This document shows, one piece after another, positions 62,480 to 64,000 of a stretch of DNA of 64,000 nt. This stretch comes from Pempheris klunzingeri. Lineage: Eukaryota > Chordata > Actinopteri > Acropomatiformes > Pempheridae. Location of the stretch: contig NC_092035.1 in the NCBI RefSeq assembly GCF_042242105.1, positions 2,806,083-2,870,082 on the forward strand, read 5' to 3'. The position numbers and the translations under genes are program-made. Each line of letters opens with the position of its first letter. Position 1 is the first letter of the stretch. The notes beneath the pieces were generated by a model. It worked only from the letters and a program-made list of their open reading frames with translations, was not told the origin of the DNA and made no database searches.

Positions 62480-64000
62480 ATGACCAGTGCTGCCGACTCC
62501 TCAGGAAGGAAAGTAGCTATAATTATAACAATTTTTTGTAAAGACAGTTTTAACTTGACAACATTAACAACCAATAAACCGACCAAAAACAGACAATAGA
62601 AAAAACTGTCTGGCAATGTGAGAAAGTGATGGCAACCAGTCTGGCCCTGATTCAGGTTCAGTGTTTGGTTGTTTCCCCTCCACACACACACACTGTGCTG
62701 GCTCACAGAAAGAGCAGGTCATCTTCTCTTTGGTCAAGGCTTTCTATGGCAGGTTCATCAGCTGAGGGAGCTGACTTAAGTGAGAAAAACATTATCAGGC
62801 AGCTTGTGCTCATAGCAAGCCTCAGCAGACAACTTCAGGATGGACTTAAGGGTCTGAAGTTTGCTTCTTACCACCCTCATCTGGCTGAATAATCTCTCCA
62901 CTTCAGCATTGGAGTGTGGCAAGGACAACACAGACGCAGCAGCCATCGCAAGTTCCTGAAACTTGATATCAGCTGCATCCCTGAACTTCCAGATCTCACT
63001 CCAGAAGCCCAAACCATTGCTGGACAATCTTGTCTCTCTCTGCAGGAGAGTAGCCAAGGAGCTTGGCTAACTTTCTGTTTCTCCCAGGCTCTTATTGTGC
63101 TTTAGAGTTTCCTCTACATTGAAAACTGACATGTGCTGCAATGCTTCAGTGTTGTCTGTCAGTCTCACCCTCAGCTCATCCGTGAGGGAGATGCTGAAGG
63201 CGACACACCGCTTTCTCACATTGTTCTTCTCCTCAGGCGCAAAGTGGAGCTCAGCTGCCTTTGACTCAAGAAGGTAACCAGGGTACGGTTTGGGACTGAT
63301 GGATCCATCAGTTGGCTCTTTGAGTACATCAGTGTTTGCCAGTGGATTCAGCACCCTGCTACTCACAGACTCCATCAGGCTAACCAAGCTGTCAAGAAGC
63401 TGAAGAGGATCTACCTGCTCTCCCTCACAAGCCCTGATGGCCAACTGTACCTCATCCAGCACTGACTTCAGAAAAGTCAGACACAAGATGTTTTGAGGAT
63501 CACTGTACATGGAAACGGGGGCAGCATGGTGGTGCTGTGGTGGTCAGCACTGTTGCCTCACAGCAAGAAGGTTCCAGGTTTGAACCTGAAATCTTTCTGT
63601 GTGGAGTTTTTCATGCCAGCGTGGCTTCTCTCCAGGTACTCTGGCTTCCTCCCACAATCCCAAAGACATGCAAGCTGGGTTAATTGGTGACTCTAAATTG
63701 GCCGTAGTGTGAGAGTGAGTGTGTGTCTGTCTCTGTATGTGGCCCTGTGATTGCCTGGCGACCACTTCAGGGTGACCCTGCCTCTCCCCACAGTTGATGC
63801 TCTCATATGTGTCTTTGTAGGCCTCCCTGCGCCTGAAGTCACTAAAACCAGCTCTAAGTCTCCTGTACCAAGTGCTCCACACTACGGGGGTGGTGTCATT
63901 GGAAGCATGACTTACAGCCAGCTGCAGAGAATGACACACACAGTGAATCAGAACCACATCTTTGAGGCCACACTCCTCCTTCAGCACTTTATGGAGCCCA
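62480..64000 (-). mobile_element. hAT-superfamily transposase remnant, copy 2 (runs off the window)
   Basis: Nearly identical to the element at 40980-42890: dimerisation region 63057-62776, insertion-domain frame 63510-63067, nested repeat at about 63517-63800, then core sequence up to the window edge. The nested repeat is at the same position as in copy 1, so it was inserted before the duplication. Confidence 0.85.

Overview
This is a window of animal nuclear DNA, almost certainly from a teleost fish. It has intron-rich genes with short introns, abundant CA/GT/GA microsatellites, Tc1, hAT and fish-type L2/Rex1 LINE fragments, and no operons. All coding models were built by hand from GT/GC-AG splice sites, intron phase and recalled protein-family similarity. 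No alignment program was run.

Positions 1-31,250 hold three ordinary genes. The 3' part of mcf2l (Dbl-family Rho GEF DBS: Sec14 remnant, spectrin-like region, DH, PH, SH3) lies on + at 1654-10901 in 28 exons; its 5' exons are outside the window. cab39l (MO25-beta, the LKB1/STRAD scaffold) lies on + at 20718-24078 in eight coding exons, after a long upstream stretch that probably holds 5' non-coding exon(s). cdadc1 (a two-domain cytidine/dCMP-type deaminase) lies on - at 26923-31213 in eleven exons, tail-to-tail with cab39l. The cab39l/cdadc1 tail-to-tail pair matches the human 13q14 arrangement. Together the three genes look like a normal single-copy locus.

Positions 31,700-64,000 are different: a segmentally duplicated, inverted, repeat-rich block. 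Four ingredients recur. (1) Single exons of an NF-kappa-B inhibitor zeta (nfkbiz)-like ankyrin gene occur in five copies, two of them with further upstream exons, all broken. (2) A repeat unit of about 3 kb, here called RU, occurs four times (A 35.6-38.6, B 43.6-46.6, C 47.0-50.0 inverted, D 58.8-61.9 kb). Its two ends resemble each other in inverted orientation. Each end carries a split mini-gene with start codon, splice sites and AATAAA, and the two mini-genes point at each other across a GA-rich tract. (3) A hAT transposase remnant occurs in two copies, each with the same nested insertion. (4) L2/Rex1 LINE pieces, SINEs and MITE-like repeats are present. The order ank - RU - ank - hAT occurs at 32.7-42.9 kb and again at 57.7-64.0 kb, where it is cut by the window edge. 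One copy has LINE insertions for which the other preserves the near-empty site. RU-B/RU-C and the C/D flanks form nested inverted repeats, the larger centred near 54.3 kb.

The best candidate for something undescribed is RU. Its left mini-gene in copy D joins to an intact reading frame of 56 codons plus stop. Its right mini-gene has a TATA box, a shared first exon and two alternative phase-compatible terminal exons. Most copies are broken, so RU may equally be a decayed gene family or a non-autonomous element. Transcript data would decide.
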